Assembly (NCBI GenBank): GCA_021789755.1
Contig: JAJYJD010000264.1
Coordinates: forward strand, 1-5,184
DNA from: Bacteroidota bacterium
GTDB lineage: Bacteria > Bacteroidota > Ignavibacteria > Kryptoniales > JAKASW01
Length of the DNA stretch: 5,184 nucleotides
Direction: 5' to 3'
The notes under the pieces were generated by a model, which was given only the letters and a program-made list of their open reading frames with translations, made no database searches and was not told the origin of the DNA. How positions within the stretch are numbered: position 1 is the first letter of the stretch; each line of letters opens with the position of its first letter. This document shows, piece after piece, positions 1 to 5,184 of this stretch. Position numbers and translations under genes: made by a program.

Positions 1-41
1 ATGAAGGCGAATTCCTTAAACTTATTGAAAAGAGTAAATGA
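1..41 (+). CDS. 3' end of an unidentified upstream gene (partial)
   Basis: Reading from base 3, an open frame gives the tail EGEFLKLIEKSK followed by a TGA stop at 39-41; bases 1-2 belong to a codon cut by the window edge. The stop overlaps the ATG of the next gene (38-40) as ATGA, the same arrangement seen at the next junction in this window, which is the main reason for calling it a real gene end. The short charged tail does not identify a family. It is probably the preceding member of the same operon. A 12-residue tail could be chance, so confidence is modest. Confidence 0.5.
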   Translation, partial: EGEFLKLIEKSK

Positions 42-568
42 TAGGCATCAAAAACCGATTGGCCGTGAGATATGCGGCGAACCGTACAAGACGAATCAAG
101 AAGTCGATCAAGTTTAACGATGTAATCAAATCTTCCGAGACAGCTGTTTTCCTTATGCCGCGAGTCAGTATGGAATTCTATCTCGCGAGATCGGTGGTGG
201 AATCCCTTATGAGATACTTCCGCCGCGTCGTCCTGCTTGTTGCAGAAAACATGCGCGAGATGGCCGCATACCGAAGCGAGGTGATAACGGTCTCGCAGGC
301 TGACGAGAGCTGGCTGAAACTCCCGTCTCATGACCTTATCTACCGTCTCAAGGAGGACAAGTACGACCTCGCTTTCGATCTGAGTTTCTCCGAGGACATA
401 TTCATGTCTTACCTCTGCCGGAAATCCGACGCGAAAATTTGCGCGGGCTTCTCCAAAACCAACTGCGACAACTTTTACGATCTCCAGATAATGCTCCCGG
501 AAAATCGGGACATGAAGAAGGCGTACGAAAGTTTTACCCATACTATCAAAATGTTCAAGGAAAAATGA
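38..568 (+). CDS. GT9-like N-terminal half-domain protein, function unknown
   Basis: A 176-residue soluble protein with no signal peptide or membrane segment. It opens with a strongly basic stretch (residues 5-25, many Arg/Lys). Next comes a Rossmann-like pattern: a hydrophobic strand at 35-41, a helix at about 47-60, a strand VVLLVAE (64-70), then KYDLAFDLSFSED (108-120) and DAKICAGF (131-138). This order matches the N-terminal domain of GT9 heptosyltransferases; compare LKKRIYDYVF and ARLRVGF in the full GT9 at 3685-4707. The C-terminal nucleotide-sugar-binding domain is absent and the protein ends where that domain would begin, so it is about half the usual family length. The position of the GT9 catalytic Gly-Asp is taken by Met45-Glu46. 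Transfer activity is therefore unlikely, and a binding or structural role is only inference. Its length, basic N-terminus and helical end also recall DUF6913-type small proteins of Bacteroidota, from memory only. The ATG at 38 overlaps the upstream stop (ATGA) and there is no clear Shine-Dalgarno, so translation is probably coupled. Confidence 0.8.
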   Translation: MIGIKNRLAVRYAANRTRRIKKSIKFNDVIKSSETAVFLMPRVSMEFYLARSVVESLMRYFRRVVLLVAENMREMAAYRSEVITVSQADESWLKLPSHDLIYRLKEDKYDLAFDLSFSEDIFMSYLCRKSDAKICAGFSKTNCDNFYDLQIMLPENRDMKKAYESFTHTIKMFKEK

Positions 569-900
569 AGAAGAAAACATTCGAAACGGAGGTCCACAAG
601 GGACACACCCTTCTTAGGCTGAATATTGAGAAGCTTGATACTCAGGTTTCTCCTCAGCTGAAGGCGGAGTTCCTTGTCATCTGCAGAGCTCCACTCAGGA
701 AGCTTGTCGTCGACATGAGTTCGGTGAAGTCGTGCGATTCATCCGGGCTCAGTGCGCTGCTCGTCGCGGAGAGAATGATGCGCGAACTGAAGGGTGAGGT
801 CCATATTGTGGCTCCCAACCCGGATGTCCGCAACCTCTTGAGGATCACACAGCTCGAAAAAGTCTTCGCTATTCACCTCTCACCGGAGGAGTTGAGTTGA
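565..900 (+). CDS. STAS-domain protein, anti-sigma factor antagonist type
   Basis: A 111-residue single-domain protein, the usual length for SpoIIAA/RsbV-like anti-anti-sigma factors. Recognisable elements are the opening strands (TLLRLNIEKLD, 15-25), the strand KLVVDMSSV (46-54), the phosphorylation-site motif CDSSGLSALL (57-66), a helix through about 80, and a third strand EVHIVAPNPDV (78-88) followed by LLRITQLEKVFAI. By family knowledge the first Ser after the Asp (Ser59) is the residue phosphorylated by an RsbW/SpoIIAB-type kinase; the unphosphorylated form captures that kinase and frees a sigma factor. The open frame extends upstream to 439, but the start at 565 is preferred. It forms an ATGA overlap with the preceding gene, has AAGGA at 557-561 just upstream (a short 3-base spacer), and gives the normal domain start. 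No kinase or sigma factor is visible nearby, so its partner and output are unknown. Confidence 0.92.
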   Translation: MKKKTFETEVHKGHTLLRLNIEKLDTQVSPQLKAEFLVICRAPLRKLVVDMSSVKSCDSSGLSALLVAERMMRELKGEVHIVAPNPDVRNLLRITQLEKVFAIHLSPEELS

Positions 901-927
901 GGATCCGCCGGACTACAAGCACCTTCC

Positions 928-931
928 GGAG
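928..931 (+). promoter_or_regulatory. Shine-Dalgarno supporting a TTG start for the SSS transporter
   Basis: GGAG lies 5 bases upstream of the TTG at 937. In this frame there is no ATG, GTG or other TTG between the in-frame stop at 898-900 and 937. The protein begins only a few residues before the family's first membrane helix. The TTG is therefore the best-supported start. Confidence 0.7.
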
Positions 932-936
932 CTGAC

Positions 937-2424
937 TTGGGTTTCAAGACGGTCGATTATATAATCGTGCTGGCATACCTCGTCGGGGTTGCGGGGTTCG
1001 GCGTGATCGTTGGCGGAAAGCAGAAGAACGCCGCCGACTATTTTGTAGGCGGAAGAAAAATCCCCTGGCTCGTGGTCTCGTTCGCGATTGTCGCTACGGA
1101 GACGAGTGCGATAACCTTCATTTCCATCCCGGGGCTGGCATATCTGACCAACCTTAATTTTCTTCAGATCGCAATCGGCTACATCGTGGGGCGGATTGCG
1201 ATAGCGTTCCTTTTCCTGCCGTCTTATTACAACGGCGAGCTGGTCACGGCCTATGAACTTCTTAAGACCCGTTTCGGGGACAAGACCAGGAATTATGCTT
1301 CGATTGTGTTTCTCGTGACGAGGACACTCGCGACGGGGGTCAGGCTCTTCACCACGGCGATCCCGATTGCGATCATCTTCAACGGCTACCGGATTTTCAC
1401 CGGACATTCCATCACGTTCGTCTACGCGGTCGCCATAATTATCATAACCGTGTTCACGTTTATCTACACTTATACCGGCGGCATCAGGGCGGTGATCTGG
1501 ACCGACGTCGTCCAGATGTTTGTCTATATCGGCGGGGCGGCTATCGCGCTTTATATAATGTTGTCCCATCTTCCGAACGGATGGGGCTCCGTCGTAGCCG
1601 CGGCGGCGGCGCATTCGAAGTTTCAGTTCATCCATTTCGGATTCAGCGGGGGACTTGCCAATTTCTTCACCCTGAAATACACCTTCGTCGCGAGCGTACT
1701 CGGCGGCGCCTTTCTTTCAATGGCTTCACACGGGACCGACCAGCTTATCGTGCAGCGGCTTCTGGCCACGAACTCGCTGAAAAACAGTCAGAAAGCGGTC
1801 ATCGCAAGCGGTTTCTTCGTCGCCATTCAGTTTCTTTTCTTCCTCCTTATAGGTGTCGCCCTCTTTGCATTCTATCATGCTTTTCCGTTCAAGGATGGTG
1901 ACCAGATTTTCCCCAAGTTCATAATCGATCAGCTCCCGAGCGGTGTCAGCGGCATCATCGTTGCCGGACTTCTCGCGAGCGCGATGGGTTCGCTTAGCGG
2001 GTCGATAAGCTCGCTCGCTTCCTCGACGCTCGTCGATCTTTATAAGCCTTATTTCGGCAGAAACACCTCGGAAGAAAAAGACCTCAAGTTGTCGAAGTTG
2101 TTCAGCGTGATCTGGACTGTCATACTGGTGGCAACGGCATTTATATTCATACATTCCACGGAATCGGTAATTGAAATTGCGCTATCCATAGCATCGGTGA
2201 CGTACGGCGGCCTCCTCGGGACGTTTCTGCTTGGAGTGCTGTTTAAGAAACCACGGCAAACCGATGCCATCATAGGATTTACCGCCGGCCTGGCCGTGCT
2301 CGTCTACGTGTTCTTCTTCACGCCGATCGCCTGGACTTGGTACACGATGATAGGATCTTTGACGACAATTGTCGTCGGACTGATCTCATCAGCACTAAGT
2401 ATTTCCTCGAAGCCGCAATCTTAA
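937..2424 (+). CDS. Sodium:solute symporter, SSS family
   Basis: A 495-residue polytopic inner-membrane protein of the solute:sodium symporter family (TC 2.A.21, PutP/SGLT relatives), predicted to couple Na+ entry to uptake of a small organic solute. About 13 hydrophobic segments can be picked out, roughly at 6-26, 43-66, 73-95, 121-149, 157-180, 184-208, 240-262, 285-314, 335-365, 387-407, 409-436, 442-462 and 466-488. Family hallmarks are the N-terminal AADYFVGGRKIPW (32-44), the broken helix ATETSAITFISIPG (53-66), TYTGGIRAVIWTDVVQMF (178-195), and the helix AGLLASAMGSLSGSISSL (343-360) followed by VDLYKPY. By analogy with PutP/vSGLT, residues near Ala53-Thr56 and Gly351-Ser352 would line the Na2 sodium site; the Gly where relatives often have Ser/Thr is by-eye alignment only. 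The substrate cannot be read from the sequence. The gene follows the STAS gene by 36 bases and is probably co-transcribed. It starts with TTG. Confidence 0.93.
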   Translation: MGFKTVDYIIVLAYLVGVAGFGVIVGGKQKNAADYFVGGRKIPWLVVSFAIVATETSAITFISIPGLAYLTNLNFLQIAIGYIVGRIAIAFLFLPSYYNGELVTAYELLKTRFGDKTRNYASIVFLVTRTLATGVRLFTTAIPIAIIFNGYRIFTGHSITFVYAVAIIIITVFTFIYTYTGGIRAVIWTDVVQMFVYIGGAAIALYIMLSHLPNGWGSVVAAAAAHSKFQFIHFGFSGGLANFFTLKYTFVASVLGGAFLSMASHGTDQLIVQRLLATNSLKNSQKAVIASGFFVAIQFLFFLLIGVALFAFYHAFPFKDGDQIFPKFIIDQLPSGVSGIIVAGLLASAMGSLSGSISSLASSTLVDLYKPYFGRNTSEEKDLKLSKLFSVIWTVILVATAFIFIHSTESVIEIALSIASVTYGGLLGTFLLGVLFKKPRQTDAIIGFTAGLAVLVYVFFFTPIAWTWYTMIGSLTTIVVGLISSALSISSKPQS

Positions 2425-2558
2425 TCAAGTTCCGACTTCAAAATACCGGGCTTCAATCAAGAATTTAGTTCGGACTCAAAATCATAAGCGGGGATAGAGC
2501 TTGACGATTCCTGCATATTCTCCGGTATTCATGTTGTGCTGTCGCTGCCGAACTATTT

Positions 2559-2622
2559 GTAAGAGGCGGGAAAAGGGGATTTGAAGCTTGGATTCCGTTG
2601 TGCGAATTTTCCCGTCCTTTGC
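2559..2622 (+). other. Imperfect inverted repeat, possible RNA stem-loop
   Basis: GGCGGGAAAA (2565-2574) pairs with TTTTCCCGTC (2607-2616) over 10 base pairs including one G-U. After one mismatch (2564/2617) the pairing continues for five more pairs (2559-2563 with 2618-2622, two of them G-U). Inside, 2576-2584 can pair with 2588-2596 in a nine-pair hairpin with a 3-base loop, but four of those pairs are G-U. There is no T-run after the stem, so it is not a typical rho-independent terminator. It could be a structured 3' end of the symporter transcript, a leader element or chance. The G-U pairs make it an RNA structure on the + strand if it is anything. Confidence 0.4.
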
Positions 2623-2623
2623 C

Positions 2624-2636
2624 GGAAGTATCTTCC
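2624..2636 (+). other. Small perfect hairpin GGAAG-TAT-CTTCC
   Basis: A perfect 5-base-pair inverted repeat with a 3-base loop starts 2 bases after the larger stem-loop. It is followed by ATCATCGC and not by a T-run, so it is a poor terminator. A repeat this short could easily be chance. Confidence 0.25.
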
Positions 2637-2672
2637 ATCATCGCGCTGACAATTTCTATCCGAGTATAAATG

Positions 2673-2703
2673 TTTCGGTTTTATAGAAAAGTAGTCGTAT
2701 AAT
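2673..2703 (+). promoter_or_regulatory. Possible promoter for the acyltransferase operon
   Basis: TATAAT at 2698-2703 is an exact match to the sigma-70 -10 box and lies about 65 bases before the TTG start of the acyltransferase gene. No good -35 sits at the right distance: the best is TTTCGG/TTCGGT around 2673-2679 with an 18-19-base spacer and only two matching bases. CGTATAA recurs at 2744-2750, but a start from there would fall in the Shine-Dalgarno. Position and the AT-rich setting favour a promoter here; the missing -35 keeps this tentative. If the host is a Bacteroidota relative, its promoter consensus differs. Confidence 0.35.
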
Positions 2704-2755
2704 AATTACATGACGCCCCGGAACTATTAAAGGGCCCCTGTCCCGTATAAACAAT

Positions 2756-2759
2756 GGAG
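2756..2759 (+). promoter_or_regulatory. Shine-Dalgarno supporting a TTG start for the acyltransferase
   Basis: GGAG is 8 bases upstream of TTG 2768. Reading back in frame to the stop at 2711-2713 shows no ATG, GTG or TTG alternative. The next in-frame ATG would remove 29 residues that belong to the family's N-terminal helix region. An out-of-frame ATG at 2754 opens only a 5-codon frame and is not a credible start. Confidence 0.7.
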
Positions 2760-2767
2760 AATTTCTC

Positions 2768-3688
2768 TTGAGCCTGTCCGATCATCTGCAATCAAGTCTG
2801 CTGAAACTGGCGGGAGCATTTCTCCGCCGTTTTTCGGTGCGGAGAGTTCAGAAGATGGCGGCATGGGTGGGACGATTTGCCTACAGGCATGTCAGGATTC
2901 GCAGGCTGGTCGCTCTGACCAACCTGAGGCTCTGCTTTCCGGAAAAACATAGCGGCGAACTGGAGAACATACTCGAAGGAGCATACGTGAATATTGCCAC
3001 CGTACTTTTCGCGTTTCTATACTTTCCGAACTTAACGGCGGATAACCTTAGAAACCTCGTCGATTTCTCACCGGGGTCGCGCGCACTCATGGAATCGGGT
3101 TTTCGTAAGGGCAACGGCCTTGTCATGATGAGCGGTCACTTCTCCAATTGGGAGCTTATCGCGCTTGCAATCGGTGCCGCTTTTCCGGGCAAGATCCAGA
3201 TAGTGGTACATCCTTTTCACAATAAAGCTGTCGACACTCTTGCCAACAGATACCGGTCCCATCTCGGCAATTCGACAGTACCGATGTCTAATTCGATCCG
3301 TGCAGCTTTGACGCAGCTGAAGTCCAACGGGATTGTCGCGCTTCTTGCCGATCAAAGCGCGGCGAAGGAAAGCGCGCCGGCAAAGTTCTTCGGAATCGAA
3401 GTCCCGACCTTCCAGGGACCGGCCTCCTTCGCGCTGAGAACGCGAGCGGACATGCTTGCCGGCTTTCTCGTGAGGAGGAAGGACGGCACATATGAAGTCG
3501 ATCTCAGAAGAATTGATTTTACAGACTTGAAGGACGATTCCGAGGAAAACGTAAAAGAGCTTACGCAGCGGCACGTGGCTCTTCTCGAGGATTTCATACG
3601 CAGGTATCCCGCCGACTGGCTCTGGTTTCACAAGAGGTTCAAGCATACTCCGGAATTTCAGAAGGCCATGGAGGCGGATCGCAAGTGA
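2768..3688 (+). CDS. LpxL/HtrB-family lysophospholipid acyltransferase (lipid A type)
   Basis: A 306-residue protein of the usual length for the LpxL/LpxM/HtrB family, which transfers an acyl chain from acyl-ACP to a lipid A precursor (or a related lipid) at the cytoplasmic face of the inner membrane. Family landmarks appear in order: an N-terminal amphipathic/hydrophobic region (about 10-45), TNLRLCFPE (51-59), the catalytic H-x4-E motif in SGHFSNWEL (His124, Glu129), ALLADQSA (191-198), the segment from KFFGIEVPTF (206-215) through GPASFALRT (217-225), and the C-terminal YPADWLWFHKRFK (280-292) matching the P-x-W-x-W-x-H-R/K-R-W/F-K ending of the family. All key residues look intact, so an active enzyme is expected. 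Which acyl chain and which acceptor position it uses cannot be told from sequence, so I give no lpxL/lpxM symbol. It is the first gene of a tightly packed block; its TGA stop overlaps the GTG start of the glycosyltransferase gene by four bases. Confidence 0.9.
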   Translation: MSLSDHLQSSLLKLAGAFLRRFSVRRVQKMAAWVGRFAYRHVRIRRLVALTNLRLCFPEKHSGELENILEGAYVNIATVLFAFLYFPNLTADNLRNLVDFSPGSRALMESGFRKGNGLVMMSGHFSNWELIALAIGAAFPGKIQIVVHPFHNKAVDTLANRYRSHLGNSTVPMSNSIRAALTQLKSNGIVALLADQSAAKESAPAKFFGIEVPTFQGPASFALRTRADMLAGFLVRRKDGTYEVDLRRIDFTDLKDDSEENVKELTQRHVALLEDFIRRYPADWLWFHKRFKHTPEFQKAMEADRK

Positions 3689-4707
3689 CGCGGGCTCTCG
3701 TGATCCAGACCGCTTTTCTCGGCGACGTGATACTCACACTGCCTCTTGTGCAGGTGCTAAAGAGTTCGATCGCCGATTTGCAGCTGGATTTCCTCGCGAT
3801 TCCGGAGACGACCGAAATTCTGAAGTCGCACCCGGATATATCACAGGTCATCGTCTACGATAAGCACGGCAGGCACAGCTCAGTGTCTGCCTTTCTCGAT
3901 TTGCGGGCCGGGTTAAAGAAGAGAATCTATGATTATGTCTTCTGTCCCCACAGGTCCATGAGAAGTGCACTCCTCGCAAGCGGAACGGGCGCGAGGCTAA
4001 GGGTCGGCTTTGACAGGTCGGCGTGGAAAAGAGGCTTCACCCATCTGGTGCCATGGAAGTTTGGAGTGCACGAAGTCGAGCGCAACCTTTCGCTTCTCGA
4101 GCCGGTTAATATCGAGCCGCGGCGGGAAGCACCGAAGCTTTTCCCGGGCGATGAGAACAGGGACGAGGCGACACGGTTTCTTTCCGAAAAAGGCGTCGAG
4201 CGGCCTTACGCGGTCGTGGCACCCGGCACGGTGTGGAATACGAAACAATATCCCATCGAGATGATGCTGCAGGTTGTCCGGGGCCTCCTCGAAAGATTTT
4301 CCAGGGTCATACTCATCGGCGGGAAGAAAGATGCCGGACTGGCTGAGAGTTTCGGGAGCCTCGGAGATAAAGTCGTGTCTGCAATCGGAGAATTCTCGTT
4401 CATGTCTTCTGCCGAGATCATAAGGCGCGCTTCGCTGCTTGTCGCCAACGACTCTGCGCCAATCCACGTGGCCTCGGCGTTCAATGTCCCGACGGTGGCC
4501 ATTTTCGGCCCGACTGTTAAAGACTTCGGATTCTTTCCGTACCATAGGAGCTCGAAGGTCGTCGAGACGGAAACTCTGGGTTGCAGGCCGTGCTCGATTC
4601 ACGGCGGAAATCGCTGTCCGATAGGTACATTCGAGTGTATGAGAAATATTTCCCCTGAGCGGATCGTTTCGGAAAGCCTTAAGCTGCTGGAGCGCGGTGA
4701 TGGCTAA
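3685..4707 (+). CDS. Glycosyltransferase family 9, heptosyltransferase-like
   Basis: A 340-residue two-domain GT-B enzyme of the WaaC/WaaF type, which adds heptose from an ADP-heptose donor to the inner core of LPS at the cytoplasmic face of the inner membrane. The N-terminal domain has QTAFLGDVILTLP (8-20), with the Gly13-Asp14 loop whose Asp is the catalytic base in characterised WaaC, and RLRVGFDRS (104-112). The C-terminal donor-binding domain has APGTVWNTKQYP (179-190, with Lys187), a strand RVILIGG (207-213), and the signature NDSAPIHVASAFNVPTVAIF (255-274) followed by GPT. Four cysteines near the C-terminus (300, 303, 311, 318) form a C-x2-C-x7-C-x6-C pattern, common in heptosyltransferase II-like proteins and possibly metal-binding or structural. 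The start is GTG 3685 in a GTGA overlap with the preceding stop; GGAGG at 3670-3674 lies 10 bases upstream. The exact sugar and acceptor are not provable, as GT9 members vary. The neighbouring acyltransferase supports an LPS role. Confidence 0.9.
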   Translation: MTRALVIQTAFLGDVILTLPLVQVLKSSIADLQLDFLAIPETTEILKSHPDISQVIVYDKHGRHSSVSAFLDLRAGLKKRIYDYVFCPHRSMRSALLASGTGARLRVGFDRSAWKRGFTHLVPWKFGVHEVERNLSLLEPVNIEPRREAPKLFPGDENRDEATRFLSEKGVERPYAVVAPGTVWNTKQYPIEMMLQVVRGLLERFSRVILIGGKKDAGLAESFGSLGDKVVSAIGEFSFMSSAEIIRRASLLVANDSAPIHVASAFNVPTVAIFGPTVKDFGFFPYHRSSKVVETETLGCRPCSIHGGNRCPIGTFECMRNISPERIVSESLKLLERGDG

Positions 4708-5184
4708 GGTCGTCGGCGTAAAAAAATCGCGCAGTGTCACACTCGCTGCCCAGACCATCCTTGACGGCGGGGTGATTGTATATCCGACTGAAACGATATA
4801 CGGACTTGGCGCGAACGCACTCGAGCCGAAAATAGTCGAGAGAGTCTACACGATAAAAGAGCGAAAGAAATCCAATCCGATACTCGTTCTCATTCCAGAG
4901 CGCGGCAGTCTCGATGAACTGGTTACGGGAATTCCTGAAGTGGCCGAGAAACTGATGGACAAGTTCTGGCCCGGGCCGCTGACAATAGTGTTTAAAGCAT
5001 CGCCGGTCGTTTCGCCGATCCTGACGGCGGGTTCGGGCAAAATCGGCATCAGGCTGTCCAGCGATAAATTCTGCCGCGAATTGCTGGGGATATGCAGGAT
5101 CCCGATCACCTCTACAAGCGCAAATCTTTCGGGCGAGCCTAATCCGGATTCAATTGAAATAATCAGCAGGCAATTGCTTGATTC
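4700..5184 (+). CDS. Sua5/YrdC/TsaC-type L-threonylcarbamoyladenylate synthase (5' part)
   Basis: The first 161 complete codons of a gene running off the right edge. The YrdC-domain hallmarks are clear: YPTETIYGLGANAL (28-41), the substrate-binding K-x-R segment IKERKKSNPILVLI (52-65), KFWPGPLTIVF (88-98), GIRLSS (116-121) and ITSTSANLSGEP (136-147). Enzymes of this family use threonine, bicarbonate and ATP to make threonylcarbamoyl-AMP, the activated intermediate for t6A37 on ANN-decoding tRNAs, in the cytosol. Whether it is the short TsaC form (about 190-210 residues) or the long Sua5 form with an extra C-terminal domain cannot be told because the end is missing. The ATG at 4700 has GGAG at 4689-4692, 7 bases upstream; the adjacent GTG 4697 is in frame but less likely. 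It overlaps the glycosyltransferase gene by 8 bases, so it is probably co-transcribed with the LPS-type genes although its role is unrelated. Confidence 0.94.
   Translation, partial: MAKVVGVKKSRSVTLAAQTILDGGVIVYPTETIYGLGANALEPKIVERVYTIKERKKSNPILVLIPERGSLDELVTGIPEVAEKLMDKFWPGPLTIVFKASPVVSPILTAGSGKIGIRLSSDKFCRELLGICRIPITSTSANLSGEPNPDSIEIISRQLLD

Larger units (their letters stand above)
2425..2767 (+). other. 343-base intergenic region without a convincing gene
   Basis: This stretch separates the two gene blocks and is visibly more AT-rich than the coding DNA around it. It has stops in all forward frames; the open stretches found encode only a few to about 17 residues and lack Shine-Dalgarno support. 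It holds an imperfect stem-loop (2559-2622), a short hairpin (2624-2636), a possible promoter (2673-2703) and the ribosome-binding site of the acyltransferase gene. I found no clear intrinsic terminator (stem plus T-run) after the symporter stop, so where the first operon ends is open. No tRNA or known riboswitch was recognised. Confidence 0.75.

Noticed and set aside
439..564. Upstream extension of the STAS reading frame, adding 42 residues
   Set aside because: The extra residues lie inside the preceding gene, have no STAS-like character, and the ATG at 565 gives both an ATGA overlap and the normal domain length.
897..936. Possible coding continuation between the STAS stop and the symporter, where one frame reads plausibly as protein (EDPPDYKHLPELTW)
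   Set aside because: That frame has a stop directly upstream and another shortly downstream, with no start codon; the stretch is better explained as a spacer with the symporter's Shine-Dalgarno.
913..1635. 240-codon open frame on the minus strand opposite the symporter
   Set aside because: It is low in hydrophobic residues, rich in Arg/Asp/Glu, and lies antisense to a clear SSS gene; this is the usual shadow of a membrane-protein gene.
2428..2475. TCCGA/TCGGA inverted repeat after the symporter stop as a terminator
   Set aside because: Only five base pairs separated by a loop of more than 30 bases, with no T-run.
2531..2584. Cysteine-rich 17-codon frame beginning MLCCRCRTIC in the intergenic gap
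   Set aside because: There is no Shine-Dalgarno before its ATG, it is very short, and it overlaps the stem-loop arm; cysteine richness alone is not enough.
2710..2730. Six-codon frame MTPRNY just after the TATAAT box, as a possible leader peptide
   Set aside because: It has no ribosome-binding site, no run of regulatory codons and no attenuator-like structure tied to it.
3997..4758. 253-codon open frame on the minus strand opposite the GT9 and Sua5 genes
   Set aside because: It shows no recognisable domain and covers two well-supported + strand genes, including their junction.
1..5184. CRISPR arrays, tRNA or rRNA genes, insertion sequences, attachment sites
   Set aside because: No repeated spacer pattern, cloverleaf-like sequence, transposase or terminal repeats were seen on reading the window.

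Overview
The window reads entirely on the + strand. It holds four complete genes of recognisable family, one complete gene of uncertain function, and two genes cut by the window edges. The base composition is moderate. Start codons include TTG and GTG, and neighbouring genes are packed with 4- to 8-base stop/start overlaps. A lipid A-type acyltransferase and an ADP-heptose-type glycosyltransferase point to a Gram-negative, LPS-making bacterium. The style of the proteins (a Bacteroidota-like SSS transporter and a small GT9-like half protein) suggests the Bacteroidota/Ignavibacteria/FCB neighbourhood, but this is an impression and not a firm assignment.

Left block (1-2424): the last codons of an unknown gene overlap by ATGA with a 176-residue protein that looks like only the N-terminal half of a GT9 (heptosyltransferase-like) enzyme, without its donor-binding half. 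That gene overlaps by ATGA with a stand-alone STAS-domain protein (anti-sigma-factor-antagonist type, with an intact DSSGL phosphorylation motif). After a 36-base gap a TTG codon with a good Shine-Dalgarno starts a 495-residue sodium/solute symporter of the SSS family. These probably form one transcription unit. No anti-sigma kinase partner for the STAS protein lies in the window.

Middle (2425-2767): a 343-base, more AT-rich gap with no convincing gene. It carries an imperfect long stem-loop, a small GGAAG/CTTCC hairpin, a possible promoter with an exact TATAAT box, and the Shine-Dalgarno of the next gene.

Right block (2768-5184): an LpxL/HtrB-type lysophospholipid acyltransferase, a full-length GT9 glycosyltransferase overlapping it by GTGA, and the first 161 codons of a Sua5/YrdC/TsaC-type threonylcarbamoyl-AMP synthase overlapping by 8 bases. 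The first two fit outer-membrane glycolipid assembly (acylation and core sugar addition). The third is a tRNA t6A modification enzyme that appears to be co-transcribed.

Nothing here is clearly a new system. The observation most worth a second look is the half-GT9 protein, whose fold core can be aligned by eye with the full GT9 in the same window but which lacks the catalytic half, sitting in an apparent operon with STAS and a symporter.
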